64,000 nucleotides of DNA, from positions 1,240,001 to 1,304,000 of the forward strand of contig OY970164.1 in assembly GCA_963706555.1 (NCBI GenBank), written 5' to 3'. The stretch's first letter is position 1; each line of letters opens with the position of its first letter. The notes below the pieces were generated by a model. It saw only the letters and a program-made list of their open reading frames with translations. It ran no database searches and was not told the origin of the DNA. Made by a program: the position numbers and the translations under genes. The stretch is from Bog-473 sp963706555 (lineage in GTDB: Bacteria; Actinomycetota; Acidimicrobiia; Acidimicrobiales; RAAP-2). Below, piece after piece: positions 63,407 to 64,000 of this stretch.

Positions 63407-64000
63407 TCAGGCCATCGTGTCGAGGATCTCGCGGATCATCTCGACGGTGGTGTTGGGATGGAGGAAGGCGAAGCGGGCCACGGTCTCGCCCTCCCACGTC
63501 GTGGGCGTCACGAACCCGATCTGGTCCGTGAGCAGTTGAGAGGACCACGCGTCGTACTCGGCTTTACGCCAGCCCGTCCTTCGGAAGAGGACGATCGACA
63601 ACTCGGGGTGTCGCACGAGCTCGGTGTAGGGCGTCTCCTCGATCATCCCCGCGCCCCGGCGGGCGATTGAGAGTGCCGATTCCACGGCCTCGCTGTAGGC
63701 ATCGAGTCCGTACACGGCCATAGAGAACCAGATCGGCAGGCCGCGGGCGCGCCTGGTGAGGTGGTACGCGTAGTCACTCGGGTTCCACTCCTCGGGATTG
63801 CCGCTGTGGAGGACGTCGAGGTACGAGGCATCCTGGGTATGGACCGCCTTGGCCAGATTGGGCTGGCGGTACAGCAGAGCGGCGCAGTCGAACGGTGCGA
63901 ACAGCCACTTGTGCGGGTCGACGATGAACGAGTCGGCTCTTTCGAAGCCGGCGAACTTGTGCCGGCTCGAGGGCGCGAACAGGGCAGCGCCGCCGTAGGC
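63407..64000 (-). CDS. Group II PLP-dependent decarboxylase, 5' part cut by window edge
   Basis: The frame is open to 64000, giving 197 C-terminal residues. The PLP-binding motif 'VDPHKW' (Lys forms the aldimine), 'GFERADSFI' before it, and 'TRRARGLPIWFSMAVYGLDA' are typical of aromatic-L-amino-acid/glutamate-type decarboxylases. The C-terminus 'LHPNTTVEMIREILDTM' also fits. Substrate cannot be read from this part. Confidence 0.85.
   Translation of the reverse strand, partial: AYGGAALFAPSSRHKFAGFERADSFIVDPHKWLFAPFDCAALLYRQPNLAKAVHTQDASYLDVLHSGNPEEWNPSDYAYHLTRRARGLPIWFSMAVYGLDAYSEAVESALSIARRGAGMIEETPYTELVRHPELSIVLFRRTGWRKAEYDAWSSQLLTDQIGFVTPTTWEGETVARFAFLHPNTTVEMIREILDTMA

Overview
The window is high-GC, dense bacterial chromosome. 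The gene order from about 9.8 to 34.2 kb (anti-sigma/sigma pair, zincin-like protein, tilS, hpt, folE, folP, folB, folK, DUF2520, panC, panD, nadB, nadC, coaX, lysS, clpC, radA, disA, carD, ispD, ispF, rlmB) is the conserved actinobacterial order known from Mycobacterium and Streptomyces. An RsrA-type zinc anti-sigma factor, CarD, F420-type and mycothiol-type enzyme families, a direct-repeat PHO box and a stand-alone CIRCE-groEL also fit Actinobacteria. Large secreted proteins built from 42-residue 'GYWLVASDGG' repeats, together with the absence of ftsH, lsr2 and cysS from their usual slots, suggest the class Acidimicrobiia. That placement is inference.

0-9.3 kb is an accessory region. It holds a secreted Ig-repeat/propeller-repeat protein (cut by the left edge), a zinc uptake operon znuA-znuC-znuB-zur with a palindromic Zur-like box in its promoter, a second secreted protein, and a DNA methyltransferase/RHH-protein module that appears to have truncated that second gene. 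9.4-34.2 kb is the housekeeping vitamin and cofactor block: ECF sigma/anti-sigma, a TilS-HPRT fusion, folate synthesis (interrupted by a catalytically dead phosphatase homologue and by an AAA ATPase with a 15-bp minisatellite), pantothenate, NAD, CoaX, LysRS, prenyl diphosphate synthesis, ClpC, RadA, DisA, CarD and MEP-pathway genes. Between 21.1 and 24.2 kb eight apparent single-base frameshifts hit nadB, nadC, coaX and lysS. This looks like a local sequence-quality problem rather than real gene loss.

34.3-48.5 kb holds a glycosyltransferase, tRNA-Thr(TGT), a DUF1254/1214 protein divergent from a Baeyer-Villiger-type monooxygenase, a deazaflavin-dependent nitroreductase-family protein, phoU divergent from a phosphate:H+ symporter with a PHO box between them, a large FtsX-like permease without an ATPase, and a compatible-solute group (otsB facing otsA-gpgS).

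48.5-64 kb begins with the most interesting unit: a SAM (S-box type) riboswitch whose 3' closing strand abuts the ribosome-binding site of a threonine-synthase-like PLP enzyme, followed by a MoaD/ThiS-type sulfur carrier. Then come CIRCE-groEL with a clear terminator, coproheme decarboxylase, LarE-like sulfur transferase, a NIL-domain protein, Nudix and GNAT proteins, a second propeller-repeat secreted protein, an MFS exporter/DUF1275/amidase operon, a WYL regulator facing a DinB-like (DUF664) gene across a likely operator, a DsbA/FrnE-like protein, and the C-terminal part of a group II PLP decarboxylase cut by the right edge.
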